From positions 372,001 to 436,000 of the forward strand of contig JALCKY010000002.1 in the NCBI GenBank assembly GCA_022647575.1: 64,000 nt of DNA, read 5' to 3'. Source of the stretch: Lachnospiraceae bacterium. Lineage in GTDB: Bacteria; Bacillota; Clostridia; Lachnospirales; Lachnospiraceae. The translations under genes were made by a program, and so were the position numbers. A model generated the notes under the pieces. That model was given only the letters and a program-made list of their open reading frames with translations, did no database searches and had not been told where the DNA came from. Shown piece by piece: positions 8,998 through 17,133 of this stretch; the stretch's first letter is position 1; each line of letters begins with the position of its first letter.

Positions 8998-9825
8998 CTA
9001 TCCCTTTACCGCTCCGGCTGTGATTCCGTCCACAATTCTCTTCTGCAGCACGATAAACACAACCAGAATAGGAATCAGGGTTATTACCAATGCAGGCAGC
9101 GCAATATCCCATTTGCTCGAATACTGGCCGAAAGGCTTGCTGATTGCCAGCTGAATGGTCGACATCTTGCCGTTATTCAGGGTAATCAGGGGAACCATAA
9201 AATCATTCCATATCCAGAAGATATCCATGACCGCTACCGTAGTAATCGCCGGTTTCAGCAGCGGCAGCACGATCTTAAAGAAGATGCCGATCCGTGAACA
9301 TCCGTCAATCATCGCCGATTCTTCCAGTTCAACCGGAAGTCCCTTGACGGCACTTTGAATAATAAAGAAAGCAAACGGAATTCCGATGCCCCAGTAGACA
9401 AGAATCGTTCCCGGCAGCGTATTGATCAGGCTGATCGTATGCAGCACCTGTATTTCCGGAATCATGATTGCGGCAAATGGCACAAGTGCCGAAAGGAGGA
9501 CAGCGCCATTGAAAATCCTTGAATATTTCGTCGGATGCCGGACGGTCCAGTATGCGGTCATGGAAGTCAGCATGATAATGCCTGCAAGGGAAAAGATGGT
9601 AATGACTGCCGTATTTCTGACAATCTTCGGGATGTCCATGATTCCCCATGTCTTCACATAATTGTCAAAATCAACTGAGCCGGGCAGTGAAAGCGGATTT
9701 GCGATGATTTCTTTCAGCGGCTTTACGGAATTAATGAAAACCAGAAACATCGGATAGATGAAAATAAGCGCCAGGATCAGAATGACTGCAAACTTGATCC
9801 ACATGACCGTCTTTTCGTGCTTCAT
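8998..9825 (-). CDS. carbohydrate ABC transporter permease, MalG type
   Basis: A 275-residue inner-membrane permease with six predicted helices. The cytoplasmic EAA loop, which docks the ATPase, is seen as ELEESAMIDGCSRIGIFFKIVLP. It belongs to the CUT1 family with the preceding permease. Its start overlaps the end of that gene by 4 bp (ATGA), a sign of translational coupling and of a one-to-one complex. The binding-protein gene starts 33 bp downstream. Substrate is inferred only from context as an oligosaccharide or glycoside. Confidence 0.92.
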   Translation of the reverse strand: MKHEKTVMWIKFAVILILALIFIYPMFLVFINSVKPLKEIIANPLSLPGSVDFDNYVKTWGIMDIPKIVRNTAVITIFSLAGIIMLTSMTAYWTVRHPTKYSRIFNGAVLLSALVPFAAIMIPEIQVLHTISLINTLPGTILVYWGIGIPFAFFIIQSAVKGLPVELEESAMIDGCSRIGIFFKIVLPLLKPAITTVAVMDIFWIWNDFMVPLITLNNGKMSTIQLAISKPFGQYSSKWDIALPALVITLIPILVVFIVLQKRIVDGITAGAVKG

Positions 9826-10721
9826 GCCTCAAACCTCCTCTCCTGTCTTCTGGAGAAGTAAAGCTGGATCACTGCCGCCGCCAGGACGATCAGGAAAAAG
9901 ATCAGGGATTCCGCCGTGGCAAGGCCGTATTTATTATTGGCAAATGCATCATTATAGATATTCAGAGCCATGGACGTCGTGGTTCCGTAAGGACCGCCTT
10001 TTGTCAGAGAATAATTCAGTTCAAACATTTTGAAGGCTGAAGACAGAGTCCAGAAAAGGCAGACCGTGATATACGGCATGACATTCGGAATCATGATTTT
10101 GCGGAAGATCTGGGAAGATGTCGCTCCGTCAATTCTTGCCGACTCGATCATATCCTGAGGAAGTCCGGTGAAGGCCGCCACCATAACCATCATGACATAG
10201 CCCATGCTCTGCCAGACGGAAACGACGATGATTGCCCAGAACGATCCCATTTCCGTTCCCAGCCATCCTTTTGAAAGGACCGCACTCTGCAGAAGCCTGC
10301 CGATGCTCGGGAGTCCGTTGACAAAAATAAACTGCCATATGAATCCCAGGATCAGTCCGCCGATGACATTCGGCAGATAGAAGATCAGACGGAATCCGTT
10401 ACGGAAGGGGAGCTTGCTGTACAGGGCTGCTGCCAGAAGAATTCCCAAAAGGTTAACCAGTGCGACATTGATCAGCGATACTTCCAGCGTAAAAACAAAA
10501 GACTGGAGAAAATCCGAATTACCTGTAAAGATATCAATGAAGTTCTTGAACCCGACCCACTTGATTTCGTTGCTGACGCCATTCCAGTCTGTAAACGAAT
10601 AGACGATGCTGATGATGAACGGGATCAGAATGACTATGCAGTATACGATACTGGCGGGTCCCAGGAAGAAAAGATGTTCATAGAACTTTGGCTTCAGTGC
10701 TTTACCGGTAGATTTATTCAT
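9822..10721 (-). CDS. carbohydrate ABC transporter permease, MalF type
   Basis: A 299-residue permease and the first gene of the operon. Six helices are visible, and the EAA loop reads DMIESARIDGATSSQIFRKIMIP. With the MalG-type partner it would form the channel of a CUT1 importer. It is divergent from an AraC regulator gene, and about 195 bp separate the two starts. A TATAAT box on the minus strand at 10775-10780 could be its -10 element, but no good -35 is seen at the right distance, which would fit activation by the AraC protein. Confidence 0.92.
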   Translation of the reverse strand: MNKSTGKALKPKFYEHLFFLGPASIVYCIVILIPFIISIVYSFTDWNGVSNEIKWVGFKNFIDIFTGNSDFLQSFVFTLEVSLINVALVNLLGILLAAALYSKLPFRNGFRLIFYLPNVIGGLILGFIWQFIFVNGLPSIGRLLQSAVLSKGWLGTEMGSFWAIIVVSVWQSMGYVMMVMVAAFTGLPQDMIESARIDGATSSQIFRKIMIPNVMPYITVCLFWTLSSAFKMFELNYSLTKGGPYGTTTSMALNIYNDAFANNKYGLATAESLIFFLIVLAAAVIQLYFSRRQERRFEA

Positions 10722-10858
10722 ATCTTATTCCCTCGACTGATAAATCTCGAAAACACATTGTTTGATTCTTGCTGATTATACACTGTATATCCATTTCAAT
10801 TCCTTTCATTTGAAAACTAAAAAATAGCAAAAACTTGATATTTTCCTTTCTTCCTGCA

Positions 10859-10887
10859 TTGACTGCCCTTTTATTTCTGCTTATACT
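10859..10887 (+). promoter_or_regulatory. sigma-70 promoter of the AraC gene
   Basis: TTGACT (10859-10864), 17-bp spacer, TATACT (10882-10887). The ribosome site AGGGAGG lies before the ATG at 10917. It faces the ABC operon, so the regulator has a good basal promoter while the operon promoter looks weak. Confidence 0.7.
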
Positions 10888-10916
10888 TTACTCTGTCAGA
10901 AGGGAGGGATTGATTC

Positions 10917-11837
10917 ATGCCGGAAAAACAGCAGGAAAAAGGCTACCATGAAATCATAAAAGTCCCGGCCAAAACACTGGCATGGGTTTATGTTCATTCC
11001 AAGAATGTCATTGATATCGTCCCCCCTCACTGGCACAGGGATCTGGAAATAACCTGCATGCTGAAAGGAAGCGCTGATTATCATATCAACGGCCGCCGCC
11101 AGATTCTGCATGCCGGAGACATTCTGATTATCAACGACGGTGTGATCCACAGCTGTACAATGGACACGACAAAAGATGATGCCATCAGCATTATTTTTCC
11201 GTATGATTTCATCACCCAGTTTCAGAAGAATACCGGTTATGTCTTTTTTGAACTCAATAAAAAAAGTGCTGCTTACCTGCGTCTCAAACAGTCTTTCGGA
11301 GAACTCTACCGGATTGTACTGAGGGAAAATGAAGATCCGTTTGCGCTTTTGGATGCCAATCAGGTTCTCTATGCAATTGCCTCTGTCCTTTTTCATGACT
11401 GCCGTTTTCTCGTACATCAGGCAGATACTTTCCGTACAGACAGGAATCAGAAACGGGCACAGGCCATGGCTGACTACATTGACGAGCACTATGCGGAAAA
11501 ACTCACTCTGAAGGATATGGCCGAAAGATATGCCATTACGAATGAACATTTCAGCAGGACCTTCTGCAACTATATGGGCATCAGCTTCAAGAATTATCTG
11601 ACCCGGATACGCATGCATCATGCATACCAGGATCTGATCAATACCGACTACAATATTCTGGAGATTGCCCTCAAAAACGGATTTTCAGACTCCCGCGCAT
11701 TTATCGCCAATTTCCACGAGGAATACGGTACAACGCCGAAACAGTATCGGAAGCTGAGGGAAAATCCCAAAAAGACCCTGGAAATCGCCGTAAAAAAAGA
11801 CCGGTTCCTGTTAGCCGATCCTTTTTCTCCCATCTGA
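10917..11837 (+). CDS. AraC-family regulator of the sugar/GH3 operon
   Basis: 306 residues: an N-terminal cupin-like sensing domain (PHWHRDLEI near residue 38, then GDILIINDGVIHS) and a C-terminal pair of helix-turn-helix motifs (TLKDMAERYAITNEHFSRTF; then ILEIALKNGFSDSRAFIANFHEEYGTTPKQYR). This is the usual layout of sugar-responsive AraC activators. It is divergent from the permease/binding-protein/GH3/amidohydrolase operon, so it most likely controls that operon, with the imported sugar or glycoside as effector. The effector is unknown. Confidence 0.9.
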   Translation: MPEKQQEKGYHEIIKVPAKTLAWVYVHSKNVIDIVPPHWHRDLEITCMLKGSADYHINGRRQILHAGDILIINDGVIHSCTMDTTKDDAISIIFPYDFITQFQKNTGYVFFELNKKSAAYLRLKQSFGELYRIVLRENEDPFALLDANQVLYAIASVLFHDCRFLVHQADTFRTDRNQKRAQAMADYIDEHYAEKLTLKDMAERYAITNEHFSRTFCNYMGISFKNYLTRIRMHHAYQDLINTDYNILEIALKNGFSDSRAFIANFHEEYGTTPKQYRKLRENPKKTLEIAVKKDRFLLADPFSPI

Positions 11838-11873
11838 TCCGTCTGACTCCTTAGAAAATTTTTGACTGCAAAA

Positions 11874-11906
11874 ATGCACGAATAATCGGCTGGATTATCC
11901 GTGCAT
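11874..11906 (-). terminator. hairpin, copy 2 of the four-member family
   Basis: ATGCACGAATAATC pairs with GATTATCCGTGCAT with one A-C mismatch. The left arm and loop are identical to the copy at 3726. It lies between the AraC gene and the 3' end of the toxin gene and has a T-run on the minus-strand side, so it can terminate the toxin-antitoxin transcript and perhaps act in both directions. Confidence 0.7.
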
Positions 11907-11929
11907 GGTGATGAAGCCTTTTTCACTCT

Positions 11930-12232
11930 TTATATATAATCAAATATACTCTGAATCGCGTCCGTGATATTCATTATTTCTTTCAGGGAGATACTGCCCG
12001 CTTTTTGGAAACCCCGCACGCGGAAATCCAGCATCCTCACCTGTTCGCACAGTACGATGCCCTCTATCGGTCCTGCCTCCAGTGCGATGTGCAGAGGATC
12101 AGGAGAAGCCGCTTTAACAACAGGACAGACAAAGGCCTCCTCAGAACGATTAAAGAAATTCTTGCTCACTACCAGAAGCGGATCAGGTATGCTTTCTGTT
12201 TTCAGGATTTCTCCCTGCTCAACTGTCCTCAT
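11930..12232 (-). CDS. MazF/PemK-type toxin
   Basis: A 100-residue protein resembling the MazF/PemK/CcdB-fold endoribonuclease toxins: an early Gly-Glu-Ile element (QGEILKTE), then VVSKNFFNRSEEAFVCPVV and GIVLCEQVRMLDFRVRG, the region that usually carries the conserved catalytic Arg. Its start overlaps the end of the antitoxin gene by 4 bp (ATGA), typical for type II pairs. The family cleaves mRNA at short motifs when the antitoxin is degraded. Recognition sequence and activity cannot be judged from this sequence. Confidence 0.8.
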   Translation of the reverse strand: MRTVEQGEILKTESIPDPLLVVSKNFFNRSEEAFVCPVVKAASPDPLHIALEAGPIEGIVLCEQVRMLDFRVRGFQKAGSISLKEIMNITDAIQSIFDYI

Positions 12233-12474
12233 TTCCAGTTCTCCCTGCCTCTGGATTCGCCCCAGTTATATTCCTGATACGGGCCGGATTTCTTTCCGCA
12301 CTCTCTTGCCCGTTCTTCCAGCGTCCTGTGTCTTTGAATCTTTTTCAGAAATACTCCTCCTTCAGAAATGGAAATGCTTAAATCATCCTCCTTGGTGATG
12401 CCTGCTTCCTGAAGAATTTCTTTGGGAATGCGAACTCCCTGACTGTTTCCCCAGTCCTTAATCTTTGTAATCAT
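12229..12474 (-). CDS. MazE/AbrB-type antitoxin
   Basis: 81 residues starting MITKIKDWGNSQGVRIPKEI, the classical SpoVT/AbrB swapped-hairpin DNA-binding motif of MazE antitoxins. The charged C-terminal half would wrap the toxin. The start is the ATG at 12474, preceded by GGAGG; an in-frame ATG at 12576 lies upstream of the promoter and is discounted. The gene precedes the toxin, as usual, and probably represses its own promoter through the dyad at 12487-12505. Confidence 0.85.
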   Translation of the reverse strand: MITKIKDWGNSQGVRIPKEILQEAGITKEDDLSISISEGGVFLKKIQRHRTLEERARECGKKSGPYQEYNWGESRGRENWK

Positions 12475-12486
12475 AAGCGTGCCTCC

Positions 12487-12525
12487 GGATATCCAAAGTA
12501 TATCCATCCATATGTTCCTTGTCAA
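12487..12525 (-). promoter_or_regulatory. toxin-antitoxin promoter with operator dyad
   Basis: On the minus strand: TTGACA (12520-12525), 17-bp spacer, TATACT (12497-12502), close to the ideal sigma-70 form. An inverted repeat GGATAT...ATATCC (12487-12505) overlaps the -10 box and extends to just before the ribosome site. This is the expected position for autorepression by the MazE-type antitoxin. Confidence 0.75.
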
Positions 12526-12593
12526 CGCTTTTAAGTCCCGATCGCAGCCGTTGTCGATGCCGCCCGGATGCATCATTTCTTTCCGTATGGATC

Positions 12594-13949
12594 TCAGATC
12601 GTCACGATTCCCAGGGCATTCAGAATCGAACTGATCAGGATAATGACCAGCAGGATCGGTGCCACATACTTTACCATCACGCGGTACATTTTCTTGGCCT
12701 TGAACGGCTGACTGTCAAATTCAGCCTCATCCTCAATATACTTCGATCCGACAAACCATCCGATCATCAGGCAGGTCAGGCATTCGACGAACGGCATCAG
12801 CACGCTGTTGCTGATGAAGTCGAAGAAGTCAAGGAAGGCAAAGCCGGCGATCTTGACGGCGGACCAGACATTGTATCCGAGCACGGACGGCACCGCAACG
12901 ATCATGCAAAGGATCGTAATGATGACTGTCGCCTGGACGCGCGTCAGCTTCGTTTTCTCGAGAGCGACCGCAACCAGCGCTTCCAGCAGGGAAATGGATG
13001 ACGTCAGCGCCGCAAAAATGACCAGCAGGAAAAACAGGATGCCGACCAGTCTTCCGAGCGGCATTGTCGCGAAGACCTTCGGCAGGGTCACGAACATCAA
13101 TCCGGCGCCCTGTGAAAGCTGCGACTTGTCGCCGTTGGAGAAAACGTACACAGCCGGCACGATAATCATGCCCGCGAGAAATGCAACCAGCGTGTCGAAA
13201 ACTTCGATCTGTCTTGCGGAGCTTTCGATGTTCACGTCTTTCTTCATATAAGAACCGTACGTGATCATGATGGCCATGCCAAGAGACAGGGAATAAAACA
13301 GCTGGCCGGTTGCTGCCACGACGGTTTCAAATTTAAATTCGGTAAAATCCGGTTTCAGATAGTACAGGATTCCTGCGCCGGCTCCCGGCATCGTGCAGAC
13401 ATAAACGGCAAGAATCACGGAAAGACCGATCAGAATCGGCATCAGGATCTTGCTGAACTTCTCGATTCCCTTTTCGACGCCGAGCGCCACGATCACGGCC
13501 GTAGCCCCGAGGAAAATCGCCGTGTAGATCAGCGGAGACACCGGTGCGCCGATAAAGTTCGAAAAGAAACTGCTGTCTGTCATTGCTTCATTTTCCCCGG
13601 CAATAAAACCGGCGAAATACTTCAGGACCCAACCGCCGACGACGCAGTAATACGGCGTAATGATGGCCGGCACCAGAAAGACCAGCGGGCCCAGGAAACG
13701 GAACTTTTTACTGACCGCGCCGTAGGCATTCAGGACAGACTTTCCCGTCCTGCGGCCGATGGCAACTTCCGTCACCATCAGCGTAAAACCGAACGTGACG
13801 GCCAGAATCAGATAAATCAGAAGGAATGTGCCGCCGCCGTATTTGGCAGCAAGGTATGGAAATCTCCAGAGATTTCCGAGACCGACTGCCGATGCGGCAG
13901 CCGCCATGACAAAACCGACTTTTCCTGTAAATGTACTCTTCTTTTCCAT
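12594..13949 (-). CDS. sodium-dependent transporter (NSS/SNF family)
   Basis: 451 residues of LeuT-fold membrane protein. The conserved helix-1 motif GLGNLWRFPYLAAKYGGG sits near residue 20, and about eleven to twelve helices are predicted. Bacterial members take up amino acids or related amines with sodium. The ribosome site AAGGGGAAGC precedes the ATG. It stands alone, with about 120 bp to the antitoxin promoter downstream. The substrate is not predictable; eleven-helix bacterial members such as MhsT-type tryptophan carriers are possible relatives. Confidence 0.9.
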   Translation of the reverse strand: MEKKSTFTGKVGFVMAAAASAVGLGNLWRFPYLAAKYGGGTFLLIYLILAVTFGFTLMVTEVAIGRRTGKSVLNAYGAVSKKFRFLGPLVFLVPAIITPYYCVVGGWVLKYFAGFIAGENEAMTDSSFFSNFIGAPVSPLIYTAIFLGATAVIVALGVEKGIEKFSKILMPILIGLSVILAVYVCTMPGAGAGILYYLKPDFTEFKFETVVAATGQLFYSLSLGMAIMITYGSYMKKDVNIESSARQIEVFDTLVAFLAGMIIVPAVYVFSNGDKSQLSQGAGLMFVTLPKVFATMPLGRLVGILFFLLVIFAALTSSISLLEALVAVALEKTKLTRVQATVIITILCMIVAVPSVLGYNVWSAVKIAGFAFLDFFDFISNSVLMPFVECLTCLMIGWFVGSKYIEDEAEFDSQPFKAKKMYRVMVKYVAPILLVIILISSILNALGIVTI

Positions 13950-14024
13950 TGCTTCCCCTTCAAAAAATGACGTGCGAGAATCATGATAACATACGTTTCA
14001 TGAAGGGTAAAGCAGAAACTGATA

Positions 14025-14678
14025 TCAGTCGCCTTCTTCAAAGATTTCTTCGATGATTTTCTCGCTCGCCTGCGGACTCAGAGGCGTGTCGACAAATTTT
14101 TCCTTGAAGACGACCTTCATGCTTGCCAGCTGTCCGGCCTCCGTCTTGTCGGAGATCAGCTTCCTGCGTTCATACCACACCAGGTCGCCGAATTCCCAGA
14201 TGAAGAACCAGAAAATCAGCGAAGAAAAATCAATGATTGCATCCGTCACATTGATTGCATTTAAAAACCAGAAGATCCCGAAAAACAGGATGCCCATGAC
14301 AAACAGGAAAATCGTCTTGTTCCGGTTGATCTTCAGGTCAATCTGCTTGTCCCCGAGCCGGAGCGCATAATAATCGGTGACAATCCGCTTGATCATTTCC
14401 TGCTGGCCGGCCGTAAAATTCGTCCCGCAGATTTCGAGGACGATCGGATACTCGACCGGAATATAATAGGCATTTTCCTCAATGAAATCGGCGAAGCTGG
14501 AATTGATGACTTCGTAGTTCTCCACGGAATACGGGTTGACGATGTCAAAAATTCCCTTTACATTGCAGGAAATGTACGCCAGTCCGTTTTCAATATAATA
14601 GTGGTTGACGAATTTCCCCAGATCCACTTCTTTTTTCCGGAAATATTTGATGTTGCTCTTGATCCTCTTCTCACGCAT
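14025..14678 (-). CDS. unknown membrane protein coupled to a GGDEF gene
   Basis: About 217 residues from the ATG at 14678 (MREKRIKSN). I do not recognise the family. The N-terminal half is soluble, mixed alpha/beta, with an acidic face (FADFIEENAYYIPVEYPIVLEICG). It is followed by two adjacent hydrophobic segments (FLFVMGILFFGIFWFL and IIDFSSLIFWFFIWEFGDLVW) and a charged tail. The start lies 8 bp inside the upstream GGDEF gene, so translation is likely coupled. It could be a membrane partner or output of the cyclase, but only the overlap supports that. Confidence 0.7.
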   Translation of the reverse strand: MREKRIKSNIKYFRKKEVDLGKFVNHYYIENGLAYISCNVKGIFDIVNPYSVENYEVINSSFADFIEENAYYIPVEYPIVLEICGTNFTAGQQEMIKRIVTDYYALRLGDKQIDLKINRNKTIFLFVMGILFFGIFWFLNAINVTDAIIDFSSLIFWFFIWEFGDLVWYERRKLISDKTEAGQLASMKVVFKEKFVDTPLSPQASEKIIEEIFEEGD

Positions 14679-15762
14679 CTGCCATGCACAGCCTCCCTGT
14701 TTTTTCATCTTTTGCCTTATAGAGGCATCTGTCCGCCGCGGCAAAATAATCTTCAAAGGTAGTTTTTTCCGAATCCGAAAAAGCGACGCCAATGCTGCAC
14801 CGTATCGGGAAAGGGAATCCTGTCAGCTGACTCAGCCGACTCAGCTTTTCCTGTACATCCTGCCGCGTTTGGTACTTCTTGATGAAAATGACGAATTCAT
14901 CCCCGCCGAACCGTCCTGCCATCCAGTTGGGGTCTTCATCAAGCAGCTCATGGATCTTCTTGGCAAATGCCTTCAGTACTTCGTCACCCGTACGGTGTCC
15001 GTACTGATCATTGATTTTTTTGAAGTCATCCATGTCGCAGATGACAAAGGCATGTCCGGCCCAGAGACAGCTGCGGAGATATTTCCTTACCAGGAATTCA
15101 AAGGTCGTCTTATTGCTGACGCCGGTCATCGCATCGGATTCACACATATTCTCCAAAGCCACCTGCGCATAATACGTCCGCATCTTATAGCTGACGATGC
15201 TGAACAGCGCAGCCCCCGAAATGCCGAGCGCGATGAAAATGCTGACCGCATCCAGGATAAACTCATAGCGGCTCTCCGTCCGGAAACAGCAGATCAGATA
15301 GACGGCGGAGGAAATGGTCGTTTCCAGAATCGGCCGGATCGGCCGTCTCGTATAAATCTGCGTCATCAGCACCAGGCAGAGCGGAAATAAGAAGGACGCC
15401 TCATCCGGAAAAACCGCAACTCCCAGGAATCCCGAGAGCCCGAGGATCTGCATGGCGAAAAGGGTAAGCATAAGATCCACCGCCCATACCGGCGGCGTCT
15501 TTCTGAGAAAGAAAACCGTCAGGGTATAGATAACATGCAGAATGGTGAAGATCTGCACGACGGTCGTCTGAAGCGGAATGTTCAGGATCGGACATATCAC
15601 AAAGAGATATACGCATACATAGACCAGGTAAAGGAGCGACATCGGGTGCAGAATCTCCCAGTTTCGCCCGCTGCTGATTTCTGCCGAATCCTTCATGAAT
15701 TTCCGGCAGTCCCTGATCCAGTGTTTAAGTGCTGCGCTGATCGGCTTTTCTGTCTTCCGCAT
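14671..15762 (-). CDS. membrane diguanylate cyclase (GGDEF)
   Basis: 363 residues: about six N-terminal membrane helices (residues ~40-210) and a C-terminal GGDEF domain with intact RFGGDEFVIF, plus substrate-site residues in FVICDMDDFKKINDQYGH. The product would be cyclic di-GMP from two GTP. The inhibitory I-site (RxxD five residues before GGDEF) is missing; the equivalent residues read DPNW, so product inhibition there is unlikely. No EAL domain is present. The gene overlaps the unknown membrane protein by 8 bp. A palindrome (15819-15846) lies upstream. Confidence 0.88.
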   Translation of the reverse strand: MRKTEKPISAALKHWIRDCRKFMKDSAEISSGRNWEILHPMSLLYLVYVCVYLFVICPILNIPLQTTVVQIFTILHVIYTLTVFFLRKTPPVWAVDLMLTLFAMQILGLSGFLGVAVFPDEASFLFPLCLVLMTQIYTRRPIRPILETTISSAVYLICCFRTESRYEFILDAVSIFIALGISGAALFSIVSYKMRTYYAQVALENMCESDAMTGVSNKTTFEFLVRKYLRSCLWAGHAFVICDMDDFKKINDQYGHRTGDEVLKAFAKKIHELLDEDPNWMAGRFGGDEFVIFIKKYQTRQDVQEKLSRLSQLTGFPFPIRCSIGVAFSDSEKTTFEDYFAAADRCLYKAKDEKTGRLCMADA

Positions 15763-15811
15763 ATCATCCTGCCTTTAAACCCGTTTATTTACCGTGGAAA
15801 ACATCTGATTC

Positions 15812-15846
15812 AGTATATCATATCCATGACCTTCCGTCATGGGATA
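15812..15846 (-). promoter_or_regulatory. candidate promoter with palindrome upstream of the GGDEF gene
   Basis: TATACT on the minus strand (15812-15817) is a good -10 box; the -35 is poor. Between the two positions lies an inverted repeat, ATATCCATGAC with GTCATGGGATAT (one bulge), around 15819-15846. This is where a repressor could sit. No cognate regulator is identified. Confidence 0.4.
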
Positions 15847-15882
15847 TCCCGGGAATCTGCTGTTTCCGGTCAGGATTTTTCA

Positions 15883-17049
15883 ATTCTTTTGGGTATTTTT
15901 AAGATAATGCGTGATAATGCTATGTGATGGTCGGAAGTGCCGCCCTGTCGGATATCTTTTTGGTTATCTTGACGCTGGTGCCTTTTGCGATATCAGCAAT
16001 CAATTGTGATACTACCTCGCTGTCAGGACCGTCATGCGTCGCTTTCCAGCAGGCAAAAGCGATATAACCGTTGGCATATTTCGAAGCGACGCCGCGAGTA
16101 TCTTTTTCCAGGAGGTCTTTGAGGTCATGGTGCAAAGCGTTTATCTTCTGGATATCATACGGGCCGCTCTTATGCTTCTTTGGCGGTATCTGATAGAGCG
16201 TAATGGACCTTGACGCCGAAAACCTGCGGTATACGGTAGCAGCGTCGCTGCACATTATGGAACCGGGAACGACCGCATCTCCGAAGGCGGCATCAAGCGT
16301 CTTGGCATCAATCTTGCCGGTATTCGTGATGAGCGCCTTCGCGTTCCCGTTGCTGTCCATCATACAAGGGACGCATACCTGACATTTAGACAACCCGGCG
16401 ACAGCCGCCTTCGAGATATGCCGCCTTGCAGGCCTCGGGAGCACGAACTTCTTGTGATTTCCCTTGAAATCATCAAGGATGAATGTCTCATCGGCTTCGA
16501 TTACGCCGGAAAGCGAGACATCTCCGTTGAGTTCCAGTAGGGCATCAAACACCTTCTGGCGCCAATAGAAGGCCGTCGTGACGCTTATCCCTGAAGCCTT
16601 GGCGATATCTTCGAGGGTATGGGAGTTCAGAAGCCCATCGAGGAATATCCGCCACGTCCCAGCGTCCTTCCGGGTCCCCTGCATGAACGTCCCTGTAAGG
16701 GAGGTGAAACGCTTCCCACACTTGGTACATCTGTAAGTCTGATGTCCGGAAGCGTTCCTGCCGTTCTTCACGGCACGTCCGCCGCAGTCAGGGCAGGCAT
16801 AGCCCCTGTTCTTCTTTGCATTGGATATGCTTTCGTCAATCGGGACCGCCGGGTTCAGCATCTCATAGACCCCGTTGTATATCAATCGTATCTCACTGTC
16901 CGGGAGCATCTTGATATCTGACATCACAGTTTTTGCGTCAATGGGTTTTGCCATGCTCGTTCCTCCAAGTTCAAGTATGGCCCTCAAGCCCCTAAAATAC
17001 AAGGAAAAGTTATAAAATCACGCATTTACTTTAAAATACCCATTCTTTT
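15883..17049. mobile_element. complete IS1595-family element with 8-bp target duplication
   Basis: The element spans 15891-17041 (1151 bp). Terminal inverted repeats begin GGGTATTTTTAAGATAATGC on the left and GGGTATTTTAAAGTAAATGC on the right (read inward), and continue with GTGAT. It is flanked on both sides by ATTCTTTT (15883-15890 and 17042-17049), the 8-bp duplication expected for IS1595. Ends, duplication and transposase are all intact, so it may still be mobile. It separates the GGDEF gene from the sensor-kinase gene and sits 84 bp upstream of the latter's start. Confidence 0.93.
15920..16954 (-). CDS. IS1595-family transposase
   Basis: 344 residues from the ATG at 16954 (MAKPIDAKTV), preceded by GGAGG. 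An N-terminal zinc ribbon is visible (CPDCGG...CTKCGKRF), then a helix-turn-helix (LEDIAKASGISVTTAFYWRQK), then an ISXO2-like DDE catalytic domain with SGVIEADETF and SIMCSDAATVYRR as the acidic positions. A longer reading from a TTG at 17002 is possible but has no better ribosome site. The gene fills the element and has no frameshift. Confidence 0.93.
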   Translation of the reverse strand: MAKPIDAKTVMSDIKMLPDSEIRLIYNGVYEMLNPAVPIDESISNAKKNRGYACPDCGGRAVKNGRNASGHQTYRCTKCGKRFTSLTGTFMQGTRKDAGTWRIFLDGLLNSHTLEDIAKASGISVTTAFYWRQKVFDALLELNGDVSLSGVIEADETFILDDFKGNHKKFVLPRPARRHISKAAVAGLSKCQVCVPCMMDSNGNAKALITNTGKIDAKTLDAAFGDAVVPGSIMCSDAATVYRRFSASRSITLYQIPPKKHKSGPYDIQKINALHHDLKDLLEKDTRGVASKYANGYIAFACWKATHDGPDSEVVSQLIADIAKGTSVKITKKISDRAALPTIT

Positions 17050-17133
17050 TGTTGTAGATTTGTTGCTGTTTGCTCCGTAATCTGATTATGGAGACAAGGC
17101 TGCTTCCGACAGCTGCTTCCTTCAGGAAAGATT

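Noticed and set aside
17002-17002. TTG start for the IS1595 transposase
   Set aside because: The ATG at 16954 has GGAGG at proper distance and matches the usual protein length.
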